A stretch of 64,000 nt of DNA, from the NCBI RefSeq assembly GCF_017873605.1, contig NZ_JAGGKI010000003.1, positions 1 to 64,000 of the forward strand, read 5' to 3'. Shown piece after piece: positions 27,145-36,588 of this stretch (position 1 is its first letter; the number at the start of each line of letters is the position of its first letter). The notes under the pieces were generated by a model. That model was given only the letters and a program-made list of their open reading frames with translations. It had not been told where the DNA came from and ran no database searches. Position numbers and translations under genes: made by a program. Source of the DNA: Paenibacillus lactis. Its GTDB lineage: Bacteria > Bacillota > Bacilli > Paenibacillales > Paenibacillaceae.

Positions 27145-28113
27145 TTACGCTCTCGGCGTCAACAAATGCTGCGGCTCGCGTCCTTCGAATATATCCAGCA
27201 GCGCCTGCGCGGTAACCATGCTGACCCGCTCATACGTCTCGTACGTCTCGGCCGCGGTATGCGGCGTCGTGATGAGATTACGGGTCCGCAGGATCGGATT
27301 GTCGGCGGATACCGGCTCGGCCTCATAGACATCGATGGCTGCCCCGGCGATGGCGCCCGATGTGAGCGCCCTGGCGAGCGCCTGCTCGTCCACGACGGCT
27401 CCCCTGGCCGTATTGATGAACACTGCCGAAGACTTCATCATGGAGAAAGCCCCGTCATTCATAATATGGTACGTCTCGTTCAGGCTGGGCAAATGCATGC
27501 TGACGATATCGCTGTCCGTCAGCACTTGCTCGAAGGTTGTCAGCTTCACGCCATACTCCTCCGCCTTGGCTGCATCCGGATATTTATCGTACGCGATAAG
27601 CTCGACATCGAAACCTCTAAGCTTCTTGGCGGTCAGCTGGGCGATATTTCCGAATCCAAGGAGACCGACCGTCCCGCCGGCAAGCTCGGAGCCGACAAAC
27701 CGGTCCCAGCCGCCGTTCTTCGTGGATTGGTCAAGCAGCGGAATGCTCCGGCGCACGGCAATCATGAGGCCGACCGCCAGCTCGGCTACCGCATTGGCAT
27801 TGCCTCTCGGAACATTCGTGACCTGGATGCCGTACTTTCGCGCCGCTTCAAGGTCGATATTGTCCACGCCGACGCCGAAGCGGGCGATCCCTTTAAGCTG
27901 CGGCGCCAGCTTGAACACGTCCTCGTTCCAGGTGTCCACGCCGGCAATGACGCCGTCGACCGAGCCTACCACCTCCTTCAGCTCCCCGAACGTCAGTGGA
28001 CGTCCATAGGGGTTCTCTATGATCTCGCAGCCATTATCCAGCAGCAGCTGCTTGGCATTCGCGCACAGCCTGGAGTAATTCGTAGCGGTGACCAGCACTT
28101 TTTTCCCTTTCAT
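27145..28113 (-). CDS. D-2-hydroxyacid dehydrogenase (phosphoglycerate dehydrogenase-like)
   Basis: An NAD-dependent dehydrogenase of 322 residues. The nucleotide-binding loop is GLLGFGNIAQ. The catalytic arginine is in FINTARGAVVDE, the glutamate in YEAEPVS and the histidine in TTPHTAAE. There is no ACT or other regulatory domain, unlike SerA. Its ATG overlaps the stop codon of the second permease by one base, and GGAGGGG precedes it. Location in a sugar-uptake operon points to oxidation or reduction of a hydroxy/keto sugar acid, then the aldolase step 45 bases downstream. Confidence 0.92.
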   Translation of the reverse strand: MKGKKVLVTATNYSRLCANAKQLLLDNGCEIIENPYGRPLTFGELKEVVGSVDGVIAGVDTWNEDVFKLAPQLKGIARFGVGVDNIDLEAARKYGIQVTNVPRGNANAVAELAVGLMIAVRRSIPLLDQSTKNGGWDRFVGSELAGGTVGLLGFGNIAQLTAKKLRGFDVELIAYDKYPDAAKAEEYGVKLTTFEQVLTDSDIVSMHLPSLNETYHIMNDGAFSMMKSSAVFINTARGAVVDEQALARALTSGAIAGAAIDVYEAEPVSADNPILRTRNLITTPHTAAETYETYERVSMVTAQALLDIFEGREPQHLLTPRA

Positions 28114-28943
28114 TATTTAACCCCTCCTACCGTCATCCCGCTAACCATATATTTGGATGTAAACAGGTACATGATGATGACCGGAATCGATGCGACGATA
28201 GAGCCTCCCATCAGCGGTCCCCAAGCGAAGACGTCGCCCACGATCATGTCCGACAGCCCCAGCGTGATCGTTTTGTCCGCGCCTTTGGTGACGACGACCA
28301 GGGCGTACAGATACTCGCTCCAGCACAGCGTGAACGAAAAGATAAAGGTAGCCGCAATGCCCGGCGCCGATAGCGGAAAGATGATTTTGGTCATGGTGCT
28401 GATTCGGGAACACCCGTCGATCATGGCCGCTTCCTCGATCTCGTCCGGAATGGACTTGAAGTAGGAGATCAGCATCCATGTAGCGTACGGAATCGTAATC
28501 GTCGGGTAGATCAGCATGAGCCCGTATATGGAATTGTTGATGCCGATGGCCGTCACCAGCATATACAGCGGAATGAACAGAACCGCTCTTGGCATCAGGT
28601 ACGCGTACAGGATGCTCTTGGAGATGAAGCTTCTCCCTCTGAACTTGAGCTTGGAGATCGCATATGCGGCCAGCATGCTGACCACGATCGAAAATACGGA
28701 CACGATCAGCGAGACGAGCAGGCTGTTTTTGATATTCGTCATGAAGCCCTTTTCGTTGATCAGCCTGTCATAGGCGGTTCCAAGGAACTCCTTCGGCCAA
28801 AACGTAGGCGTCATGGAATAGATCTCTCCATTGGACTTGAAGGACGTAATGACCATCCAATATAAAGGAAAGAGCGCGAACAAGAGCAGCAGGGCGAGTG
28901 TGGCATATACCGTGATCTGCTTGCCAAGCGTATTTTTCATCAA
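28113..28943 (-). CDS. Carbohydrate ABC transporter permease (MalG-type), cluster C
   Basis: A permease of 276 residues with about six membrane helices. The EAA loop reads EEAAMIDGCSRISTMTKIIFP and the C-terminus GMTVGGVK. It starts 10 bases after the first permease and overlaps the dehydrogenase start by one base, so the operon is tightly packed. CUT1 family; the ATPase is not encoded here. Confidence 0.95.
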   Translation of the reverse strand: MMKNTLGKQITVYATLALLLLFALFPLYWMVITSFKSNGEIYSMTPTFWPKEFLGTAYDRLINEKGFMTNIKNSLLVSLIVSVFSIVVSMLAAYAISKLKFRGRSFISKSILYAYLMPRAVLFIPLYMLVTAIGINNSIYGLMLIYPTITIPYATWMLISYFKSIPDEIEEAAMIDGCSRISTMTKIIFPLSAPGIAATFIFSFTLCWSEYLYALVVVTKGADKTITLGLSDMIVGDVFAWGPLMGGSIVASIPVIIMYLFTSKYMVSGMTVGGVK

Positions 28944-28953
28944 AAATCACTCC

Positions 28954-29880
28954 TTACTTGTCGGACGCCAGCGAACGCTTGGTCACATAGTTGATCAGCA
29001 TGATCAAAGGCGGCAGCGTAATGACGGATATCGCAATCGCTTTGCCGAGGCTCATGTTCAGGAATCCTACGGTATAGCTGAGCGTGGACAGAACCTGCGT
29101 GCCGTTGTCCGGGCCGCCCCGCGTGAGAAGCCAGATGATCTCGAAGTCGTTCAGCGTCCAGATCGTCGTGATGACGGAGGACAGGATGGTCACTTCTTTA
29201 ACCGAAGGCAGCGTCATGTAGAAGAAGCGCTTGATCGCTCCAGCCCCGTCCAGCATGGCGGCTTCGTACATTTCCTTGGACACCGTCTGCAGGCCCGCCA
29301 GTATGGCGATGCCCATGAACGGAATGCCTCGCCAGACGTTGACCAGAATGACCGAGAACATGGCGAGATCCGGTGTGGCCAGCCAGCCGACGGGACTATC
29401 GATGAGCCCTGTCTTTAGGAGCAGCGCATTCAGTACGCCGCCGACGTCGGAATAGATCCACTGCCAGGTAAACACGGAGACGATCGTCGGGATCGTCCAC
29501 GGGAGAAAGAGCATCACCCTGAAAAAGTTGCGGGCAACGATATTCTCGTTGAGCACAAGCGCCATGATCATGCCGAATACCGCCTTCAAAATAACCGCGA
29601 CAAGCGTAAAGACCAGCGTGTTCCAGACCGCCTTCCAAAACACGGAATCAGCAAGCAGCTCCGCATAGTTCCGCAAGCCGACGAACGTTTCGGGAACCCC
29701 GACCACCTTATTCGTCAAGCTGAGATAAACCGCCCAGCCGAATGGAATCGCCATGACGGCCAGCAAATAGATCAGCACCGGGCTCATGAGCAGGTAGGCC
29801 AGCCAGCTGCCGCTCTTGCTTCTCTCCCTTCCGGATGCCGGAAGAGTTCCCGGCGTCGTTTGAACCTCCAAGCTTTTCAT
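28954..29880 (-). CDS. Carbohydrate ABC transporter permease (MalF-type), cluster C
   Basis: A permease of 308 residues. A polar N-terminal tail of about 25 residues precedes the first helix (LAYLLMSPVLIYLLAVMAIP). The EAA loop reads EAAMLDGAGAIKRFFYMTLP. The ATG at 29880 has GAAGGTG upstream; a longer frame to 29937 lacks a ribosome site. It lies 114 bases after the binding-protein gene. Confidence 0.95.
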   Translation of the reverse strand: MKSLEVQTTPGTLPASGRERSKSGSWLAYLLMSPVLIYLLAVMAIPFGWAVYLSLTNKVVGVPETFVGLRNYAELLADSVFWKAVWNTLVFTLVAVILKAVFGMIMALVLNENIVARNFFRVMLFLPWTIPTIVSVFTWQWIYSDVGGVLNALLLKTGLIDSPVGWLATPDLAMFSVILVNVWRGIPFMGIAILAGLQTVSKEMYEAAMLDGAGAIKRFFYMTLPSVKEVTILSSVITTIWTLNDFEIIWLLTRGGPDNGTQVLSTLSYTVGFLNMSLGKAIAISVITLPPLIMLINYVTKRSLASDK

Positions 29881-29994
29881 GGATAGCACCTTCTTTCTGT
29901 CGCCTTCCTCAGGCACGCCGCAGCCCAGACCGTGCACGATGCCTTGGACCGGACTGCGCAGCCTGATGGTTGTGATATCTAGCGCGCCTGTCGC

Positions 29995-31314
29995 TTACTT
30001 GGCGTACAGCGCCTCGATCTTGGCCTGCAGCTCTTCCACTGCTTGCTGGGCCGTAAAGCCGGAATCGAGGAGCATTTTTTGGAATACGTCGTTGACATAA
30101 CGGAGGTTGTAAATCTCTCCAGCCTTCGGATTATACACCCCCGGGTATCCAAGGAAGGCGAAATGAGCGATGGAGTCGACGAATCCCTTGTTCTTCTCCT
30201 CCTGCCATACGGCTTCGGCTGCCAGCTCCTTATAGATCGGACCGGTCAACGGAGCCCCGTTCTCCACCCACGTGCCGTACCATGATTTATCCGTCATATA
30301 TTCGATGAAGGATTTCGCCAGGTCTTTGTTCTTGGATGCCTTGAATATGCCCAGATTGTTGCTGATCCCAGGCACTACGGCTCCTTTCGGTCCTGCCGGC
30401 AGCATGGCGATGCCTGTATTCTCATACAATTCAGGATTGTCGTTCTTGATGGTTGCCGCCAGGCTGCCGACGTTAAAGATCATGGCCGATTGGCCGCTTA
30501 AATACGATTTGTTATTGCCGCTGTCATCCCAACCGATGGAGCTTGGCGGAGTCACCTTGTCCTCAATGAAAATGTCCCTGATCAGCTGTACCGCCTGCAG
30601 GGTTTCAGGCGTATTGACGACCACGATCTTGCCGTCCTCGGTATCAAGCGATCCCCCATGGGACCAAATAATCGCCCGGGTCAGCCATTCGGCGTCCGAA
30701 TTGCCCTTGCCGTATCCAAGCCCGGCCCCGTAGATGCCCTTCGAGGGATCCGTAAGCGCCTTTGCCATTTCGCGGAATTCCTCCCACGTTGCCGGCGGCT
30801 CGCTGAACCCGGCAGCTTGCAGCATGTCCTTGCGGTAGTACAGCGCCGTCGACTCGGTCCAGAGCGGTACCCCGTACAGCTTGTCCTCAAAGGTTACGGA
30901 TGCTTTCAGACTGTCTTGAATCTCCCCGTTTGCTTTCTCCACCTTTCCGACAAGATCGGTCACATCCTCCAGAACATCCTTGGCATAGAATTGTCCAACC
31001 TCCTGATATCCGAAAAAGGAAACGTCCGGCGTTGTCCCCGATTCAATCGCTGCCGACCATTTCGGGTAGAAATCCTCGTACGCGATAAACTCAACGTTCA
31101 CGTTCACATTATGTTCTTCTCCGAACTGTTGTGCTCTCTCCTGAATCATCTGGTTCTGCTCTTCGAACATTTGCTTCTTCATCCAGAAGGTCAGGGTTTC
31201 CTTGCCCGGATCGGCATTCCCCGAGCCGCTGCCTCCCGTTCCCCCTGCGCCGCATCCTGCCGTCAAAATCAGGGCCAGAACGGCCGTTATCCATCGAATC
31301 GTGCTCTTCTTCAT
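29995..31314 (-). CDS. Extracellular sugar-binding lipoprotein, cluster C transporter
   Basis: A solute-binding lipoprotein of 439 residues. The signal peptide ends in lipobox LILTAGCGAGG. The body includes GVPLWTESTALYYRKDML, typical of CUT1 receptors. The ATG at 31314 has GAGGGGTG upstream, and a longer frame to 31362 is not needed. It leads the transport operon and has its own promoter region with a near-consensus cre element. Ligand unknown; a sugar acid or its glycoside fits the downstream enzymes. Confidence 0.94.
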   Translation of the reverse strand: MKKSTIRWITAVLALILTAGCGAGGTGGSGSGNADPGKETLTFWMKKQMFEEQNQMIQERAQQFGEEHNVNVNVEFIAYEDFYPKWSAAIESGTTPDVSFFGYQEVGQFYAKDVLEDVTDLVGKVEKANGEIQDSLKASVTFEDKLYGVPLWTESTALYYRKDMLQAAGFSEPPATWEEFREMAKALTDPSKGIYGAGLGYGKGNSDAEWLTRAIIWSHGGSLDTEDGKIVVVNTPETLQAVQLIRDIFIEDKVTPPSSIGWDDSGNNKSYLSGQSAMIFNVGSLAATIKNDNPELYENTGIAMLPAGPKGAVVPGISNNLGIFKASKNKDLAKSFIEYMTDKSWYGTWVENGAPLTGPIYKELAAEAVWQEEKNKGFVDSIAHFAFLGYPGVYNPKAGEIYNLRYVNDVFQKMLLDSGFTAQQAVEELQAKIEALYAK

Positions 31315-31361
31315 CTCATCATTCACCCCTCGTATATAGTGGAATGCCTTTACACCATTCA

Positions 31362-31376
31362 TTGTAAGCGCTTAAT
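31362..31376 (+). promoter_or_regulatory. Near-consensus cre site
   Basis: TTGTAAGCGCTTAAT matches the WTGNAANCGNWNNCW consensus except for an A in place of the last fixed C. It lies about 50 bases upstream of the binding-protein start. Confidence 0.45.
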
Positions 31377-31463
31377 GGACAGGGTTAAATGATAGAGGCT
31401 TAACATCGGCTCTCCTTCCTTAACACGATGCCGGGCCATCGGCCGCAGCGGCCGGCGCACATA

Positions 31464-31503
31464 AAAAAGCCCGTTTCCAGCAAGAACAAACCGCTGAAAA
31501 CGG
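31464..31503 (-). terminator. Terminator between YesN and the cluster C transport operon
   Basis: On the minus strand CCGTTTTCAGC and GCTGGAAACGG form a stem with one mismatch, followed by CTTTTTT. It separates the sensing triad from the transport operon. Confidence 0.75.
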
Positions 31504-31528
31504 ACGGTATACGGGCGAGAGCCTGGAG

Positions 31529-33172
31529 TTACGGCTTTCCGGCCTCCAGGTTGTTTCGGTACTCCTGGGGCGTTACGGAATAGTATTTCTTAAACACCCG
31601 GATGAAATAATTCGGATTCTGGTATCCCAGCTTCAAGGCAATTTCGAAGTTTTTCAAGGAATGGTCGGCAAGCATCTCCGCTGCTCGCTCCATCTTCAGT
31701 CGGAGCACATAATCGCTCAGATTCGAGCCGGTCTCCATTTTAAAAAGCCGCGACACATGCACCGGATGCATGTACATATGATCTGCAATCGCCTGCAGGG
31801 AAATATCCTCGGACAGATGGTCCCGGATGAACCGTTTCATCCGAGACACGGCTGCACTCCGGTCACTTCGGGTCGCGCGCTCGGCGCTTTGCTCCAGAAG
31901 CGGCAGCACCTGGTTTACCCACTTGCCGAGCGTGGCCGCGTTCGTGCATTGGGAGAGTCCCGTCACGTCCGCAAGGGATGCTCCCAGGTAATCGCTCAAG
32001 CTGCGTCCGTTCTTATGCGCATAAGCGCTCAGGGAGGAATAAATGAAGAAAAAGGCTTCGGTGACATGCTCCTGGGATTGGCTGTGCGCGAGCGACAGCT
32101 CCTTCAGGATCTGTTCCAGCTTGTCCCTGACCAGCTCCCAGCTGCCGGACTCCAGCAGATGATGCAGCAGCGGCGGCTCATAGCATTTTTGCAAGGAACG
32201 TACCGGATGGAGCTCCTCCTCGTCCGCGGCGTACACGAACATATCGCTGTGGCTGCCGATGTGGCGGCGCAGCGCCAGTAGGCTGTCCTGGTACAGCTTG
32301 CGGACATCCTCCGGAAAGCGGCCCCGCCTGCCGATCAGCACGGAAATCGTTCCTTTCAGATAACGGCTGACGTTCATTTGCAGCTGCGAAGCGTTGTGCT
32401 TTAGTTCGTATTCCGGGGCTGTATCTGGCGGACGCTCCTCCTTCGGATCATGGCTGTCAAAAACAAAAAATACAAGGTACCCGTGAATGTCACGGCACCG
32501 CCATAAACGAAACCGGTCGCCGAAAATTTCGTCGGCCATATTGCCGATGGCATACTCCATAATCGAGGAGTCGTACGGACTCATCTCCGTCAGCCGGTCC
32601 TCCATCCGGACCAGCATCAGGGCTGCTTCGCTGCAGATCGCGGAGCTCATCTCAAGCAGCTCCAATTTCTTGGTCCATACGTCCTCCGGGGAGTTCATGC
32701 CCTGCAGCAGCTGATTCAGAAATTCGCTGCGCATTTGGGGCAGATTGGCGCGGAAGGCCTGAACCGCCCGGTTATAGGTTTCGTCCGACTCCCGCTCCAG
32801 CCGCAGCGATTCCACCGCCTTCCCTACTTTAGCCAGGACGACTTCGTCGCTAACGGGCTTCAGCAAATACTCGGAAGTGCCAAGCGAAATGGCTTCCCTC
32901 GCGTAAGCAAACTCGGCATGCCCGGACAACAGAATCGTTTTAAGCTTCTTCCACCTCGTTCTCGTTATTTCAATAAGCTCGAGACCGCTCATCCGCGGCA
33001 TTTTGATGTCGGATATCATAATGTCCACCGGCTGCGTCTGCAGGATTTCCAATGCTTCGAAGCCGGAGTATGCCTTGTGCACTTCGTCGATCCCGACATG
33101 CTCCCAAGGTATAGTATGCGCCAGCCCCTCGACGACGCTCGCCTCATCATCAACGATCAGCAATTTATACAT
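31529..33172 (-). CDS. YesN-type response regulator, cluster C
   Basis: A regulator of 547 residues. The receiver domain has phospho-acceptor D55 in ISDIKMP and the lysine in LLKPVS. The middle region is long and variable. The C-terminal AraC-type domain begins near IADHMYMHPVHVSRLFK and ends SVTPQEYRN. The ATG at 33172 follows GGGAGG and overlaps the kinase gene by 16 bases. It probably activates the transport operon 215 bases downstream. Confidence 0.94.
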   Translation of the reverse strand: MYKLLIVDDEASVVEGLAHTIPWEHVGIDEVHKAYSGFEALEILQTQPVDIMISDIKMPRMSGLELIEITRTRWKKLKTILLSGHAEFAYAREAISLGTSEYLLKPVSDEVVLAKVGKAVESLRLERESDETYNRAVQAFRANLPQMRSEFLNQLLQGMNSPEDVWTKKLELLEMSSAICSEAALMLVRMEDRLTEMSPYDSSIMEYAIGNMADEIFGDRFRLWRCRDIHGYLVFFVFDSHDPKEERPPDTAPEYELKHNASQLQMNVSRYLKGTISVLIGRRGRFPEDVRKLYQDSLLALRRHIGSHSDMFVYAADEEELHPVRSLQKCYEPPLLHHLLESGSWELVRDKLEQILKELSLAHSQSQEHVTEAFFFIYSSLSAYAHKNGRSLSDYLGASLADVTGLSQCTNAATLGKWVNQVLPLLEQSAERATRSDRSAAVSRMKRFIRDHLSEDISLQAIADHMYMHPVHVSRLFKMETGSNLSDYVLRLKMERAAEMLADHSLKNFEIALKLGYQNPNYFIRVFKKYYSVTPQEYRNNLEAGKP

Positions 33173-34887
33173 GCGGATTCCTCCCTTCCCAGATCCGGAT
33201 CGTTCCAGCATAATTCAACCCGCAGCCCGCCGGACGGCGATTCCGAGAAGGACAGTCCGGATGATTTGCCGTAACGGGTGACCAGTCTCTGCTGGATGTT
33301 CCACAGACCGAACCCTCCGCGCTCGTGGAGCGGCTCCTCGATCTGCCGCCGCAGCTTAGCCAGAATAGCGCGGTCCAAGCCATCGCCGTTATTGTCGATC
33401 ACGATTTTGCACAGGCTCCCCTCGATTTCACCGTGAATGTGAATGAATGCAAAATCCAATTGATCCTCCACGCCATGGATAACGGCATTCTCCACGATGG
33501 GCTGAAGCAAGAGACGCGGAATCTCAAGCTGCTGCATATTTTCGGGAATCTCGATCTCGAAGCTTAATCGCTGAAGGCGAAGCATCTGAATGGTTAAATA
33601 ATTTTCCACCAGCTTGACCTCCTCTTCAAGCGGCGCGGTCGGTTTCTCCAACCGGGTTGTATAGCGGTAATAATCCCCGAGGTTCAGGGCCATGGCCACG
33701 ACGGCTTCCTTCTCGCCGAGGTTCGCCATATTTTTGATATAGAACAAGCAATTGTACAGAAAGTGGGGATTGATTTGCGATTGAAGCTGCTTAAGCGTCG
33801 CTTCCTTGGACCGCAAGCTCTCCTTGTATACCCGTTCGATCAGATCCTCGATTTGCTCGGCCATATTATTAAAGGCGTGAAACAGATACATGAATTCATT
33901 CTTCGGCGCATCCTGCAGACGGGTCATATATTGACCGTCCCGGATCCTTCGAACCGCATGCAGCAGCCGGGAAATCGGGCGCTGAACGTTACGGTACAGC
34001 AGCAAAGTCAGCAGCAAGACAAGCACGAGCAGGAGCGTTACGGAAATGTAAAAGAGGGTGCTGCTCAAGGTAATGGGAGAATACACGCTGTCCAGCCGGA
34101 CAAAATCTACCAGATACCAGCCCAGGCTGCCGGACCGGACGTAATTCATGACGTATTTGCCCTTCCCCGACTGCACGATTCGGCTGCCTTGATCCCCGAG
34201 CTGCATGTCCCTTAATACGTCTACAGCTAACTGAACGGTCTCGCTAACCGATGTGTTGCTTGCAATAACAGGTTTGCCAGGTGCGTAAAGAAACGGCTCG
34301 CTGTCCCCATCCTGCTTCAATCGGTTCAGCATATTGATTACATTCTGGTCGGTAAACCGGATCTCCACGACCAGCTCCTTCGAGGAAGCCGGCGTTCTCA
34401 TCCAGCTGAAATAGGCCTGGCCTTGCGAATCGTGATGATAGGACCAGACCTGCATACGGGCTTGGGCCAAGTACTCGGCATCATACCTGGCCGACAGATC
34501 CGTCGTGAGCAATTCCTGATACTTCGTGAGGTACATCAGAATTTGACTGTCCCAGCTGCTCGTCGCTATCTGCATATTCAGCATGTCCATAATCCGCTGC
34601 TGGCTGTCGATTCGCTGCATCGGGGTACTTCGGGGACGCTCCGCTAAATAACTTTTGATCCCGTCATCGCTGCTTGCGATCACCGAATATTTCGTCAGCT
34701 GGTCGACCATACTGTCCATTTGGCTCATGAAAAATGTCAATCGATTGTGCTGCCCCACCTCCACGGTCGATCGGACCACGTTAATGCTGACCTGATGGGA
34801 ATAGGCATACAGCAGAATCGTCGGGATCACCAGGACCGCCAGCAAGGTGGTCAGCTTTGCAAATGTACTTGTTCTTAACCGATTCAT
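33157..34887 (-). CDS. YesM-type sensor histidine kinase, cluster C
   Basis: A membrane kinase of 576 residues. One helix is near residues 10-30, then an extracellular sensor, then a second helix near 275-300 (LFYISVTLLLVLVLLLTLLLY). A HAMP linker follows. The His_kinase domain has H375 in NPHFLYN, and the HATPase domain has VENAVIHG and DNNGDGL. GGGGGG precedes the ATG. It is encoded 31 bases after a binding lipoprotein that has no permease partner in the same unit, which suggests a receptor-kinase pair. Confidence 0.94.
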   Translation of the reverse strand: MNRLRTSTFAKLTTLLAVLVIPTILLYAYSHQVSINVVRSTVEVGQHNRLTFFMSQMDSMVDQLTKYSVIASSDDGIKSYLAERPRSTPMQRIDSQQRIMDMLNMQIATSSWDSQILMYLTKYQELLTTDLSARYDAEYLAQARMQVWSYHHDSQGQAYFSWMRTPASSKELVVEIRFTDQNVINMLNRLKQDGDSEPFLYAPGKPVIASNTSVSETVQLAVDVLRDMQLGDQGSRIVQSGKGKYVMNYVRSGSLGWYLVDFVRLDSVYSPITLSSTLFYISVTLLLVLVLLLTLLLYRNVQRPISRLLHAVRRIRDGQYMTRLQDAPKNEFMYLFHAFNNMAEQIEDLIERVYKESLRSKEATLKQLQSQINPHFLYNCLFYIKNMANLGEKEAVVAMALNLGDYYRYTTRLEKPTAPLEEEVKLVENYLTIQMLRLQRLSFEIEIPENMQQLEIPRLLLQPIVENAVIHGVEDQLDFAFIHIHGEIEGSLCKIVIDNNGDGLDRAILAKLRRQIEEPLHERGGFGLWNIQQRLVTRYGKSSGLSFSESPSGGLRVELCWNDPDLGREESACINC

Positions 34888-34918
34888 CGATCATCCCCCC
34901 GTGTCAGAGCAAGCTGCT

Positions 34919-36211
34919 CTACTTCTCGCTGTCGATCAGCTCTTGCAATTGAACGTTCGCGGATTCGGCCGCCGCTTCGATGTCCTCCCCGACCAATCCC
35001 TTCACGACAATGCTGCCGATGATGTCCCTCGCTTCCTTCACATGAATGACCTTCGGGCGGTCATAGCTCATTCCGATCGGAATCGATTCATTAATGATCG
35101 GGATCAGTCCTTCCGGAAAGCCGGAGATGCCTTCCTCGTCACGCCAGAGCGAGCTTCTCGCTCCCGGGTTTCCGATCTTCTGGGCTTGCAGCACCATCTC
35201 TCTCCCTGAAGCCCACTCGATGAATGCCCATGCGGCTTCCTTGCGCGGCGAGTTCGCATTCATCGCGATGCCCCAAGCGGTGGTGCTGTAGGGCTTGCGG
35301 CCCGCGTCGCCTGCAGGAAACATCGCATACCCGATGTTCTCCTTATTCAGCCCCGATTGCGATAGCAGGGAGTATATCGCGCTGGCATCGGTAAAGAATG
35401 CTGCCTTCCCTTGGGCGAACAAATCCGCGGATTGCGGCCAGCTGAAGTTGATTGCATCGGGAGGCCCATAATTCCGGAGCAGATTCACATACCGCTTCAT
35501 TCCCTTAAGCGCTTCTTCCGTATTTAGCGCAGCCTGATCCTCGTTCAGAAAATTCCCGCCTTCGGAATATATGAAGGAGGAGAGCTGAGTGACGAGAGCG
35601 CTTCGCTGCCCTCTTGCAACAAAGCCGTAGACGCCATGCTCGGGATCATGCAACTGCTTGACTGCTTCTTCCAGCTCGTCCAACGTTTGCGGCACCTCGA
35701 TTCCTTGCTTCTCCAGCAAATCCTTCCGATAGAATAGAATCTGCTGCTCAGTCGACAGCGGGACGGCAAGCAGCTTGCCCTCAACCGTCACCGATTCCAG
35801 CGCCGTGCCGGAAAAATCGGCAAAATCATAGCGGGGGTCTGAAACAGCATACGATTCCAAGGGTGCAAGCCAGTCATTGCTTTCATACAGGCTAAGCTCC
35901 TCCAGCGGCCGGATCATAAATACATCGGGACTCTCGCTGCCTACCGTCATTTGAACGAACATTTTTTGGCTGAGCTGCTCATTGGTCAACGCTTGAAAAT
36001 CCACCTGGATGCCCGTCTTCTCCTCGAATTCCGGAAGATGGGCGCGGAGGATGTCCGCCACCGGATTTTTGGCCATATACGCGGTGATCCGCACAGGGTC
36101 CATCGGCCGCTCTGATTCGGCAATCCGGCTGTCAATGCCGCTGCATCCCGCTGCCAGCATCATCAATGCGGCCATCCATAACACGCTGCAGAAACGTCTT
36201 GCTAGTTTCAT
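34919..36211 (-). CDS. Sugar-binding lipoprotein of the sensing triad, cluster C
   Basis: A lipoprotein of 430 residues with lipobox MLAAGCSG and an SBP_bac_1 body (LLAVPLSTEQQILFYRKDLL). The ATG at 36211 has GGAGGGGG upstream; the frame continues to 36607, but that extension lacks a signal peptide. It is followed by YesM and YesN with no permease between. A characterised precedent is the XynD-XynC-XynB three-component system of Geobacillus, where the lipoprotein presents sugar to the kinase. A sensing role here is inferred from order. Confidence 0.92.
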   Translation of the reverse strand: MKLARRFCSVLWMAALMMLAAGCSGIDSRIAESERPMDPVRITAYMAKNPVADILRAHLPEFEEKTGIQVDFQALTNEQLSQKMFVQMTVGSESPDVFMIRPLEELSLYESNDWLAPLESYAVSDPRYDFADFSGTALESVTVEGKLLAVPLSTEQQILFYRKDLLEKQGIEVPQTLDELEEAVKQLHDPEHGVYGFVARGQRSALVTQLSSFIYSEGGNFLNEDQAALNTEEALKGMKRYVNLLRNYGPPDAINFSWPQSADLFAQGKAAFFTDASAIYSLLSQSGLNKENIGYAMFPAGDAGRKPYSTTAWGIAMNANSPRKEAAWAFIEWASGREMVLQAQKIGNPGARSSLWRDEEGISGFPEGLIPIINESIPIGMSYDRPKVIHVKEARDIIGSIVVKGLVGEDIEAAAESANVQLQELIDSEK

Positions 36212-36245
36212 AATCCCCCTCCGTTCAGTCATGTCATAAATCGAT

Positions 36246-36260
36246 ATTAAAGCGTTTACA
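36246..36260 (+). promoter_or_regulatory. Near-consensus cre site
   Basis: ATTAAAGCGTTTACA matches the cre consensus except for T in place of the first fixed G. It lies about 35 bases upstream of the sensing lipoprotein start. Confidence 0.45.
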
Positions 36261-36419
36261 AGCAGGATAACACTGAAAAAATTTAACATATGGTATCTAT
36301 ATTTAACGTTTTTTATAATCCTCCTGTATCTTTCGGCCATTGGCGGGAAACGCCTGCGCTTCGCGCCATCAGCGCGCTCTGGCCATGCTTTGCAGCTTGG
36401 GAGCTGGCAGATTTTTTGC

Positions 36420-36482
36420 AAAGAAAACCGCCCTTCGCTAAACCTCAATGGCTTCCAACCATTCCGAAAGAGCGGTTTCTTT
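36420..36482. terminator. Terminator-like hairpin between divergent genes
   Basis: AAAGAAAACCGC and GCGGTTTCTTT pair (one bulge) around a 40-base loop. It lies between two outward-facing genes, where no gene reads into it. It may be a leader attenuator of the carboxypeptidase gene or an insulator. The rest of 36261-36588 shows no gene. Confidence 0.5.
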
Positions 36483-36588
36483 GTTCGGCAAAGCTCTATA
36501 GTAGTAATGTGCGGTCGATCTTTCCAATATAATCTAGAAGCACTCAAGACATTGGCTTCTTCTATGTTCAAAGGAGGAAGATAAGGAT

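Noticed and set aside
27166..28464. 432-codon plus-strand frame antisense to the dehydrogenase
   Set aside because: It runs across two well-supported minus-strand genes and shows no recognisable domain.
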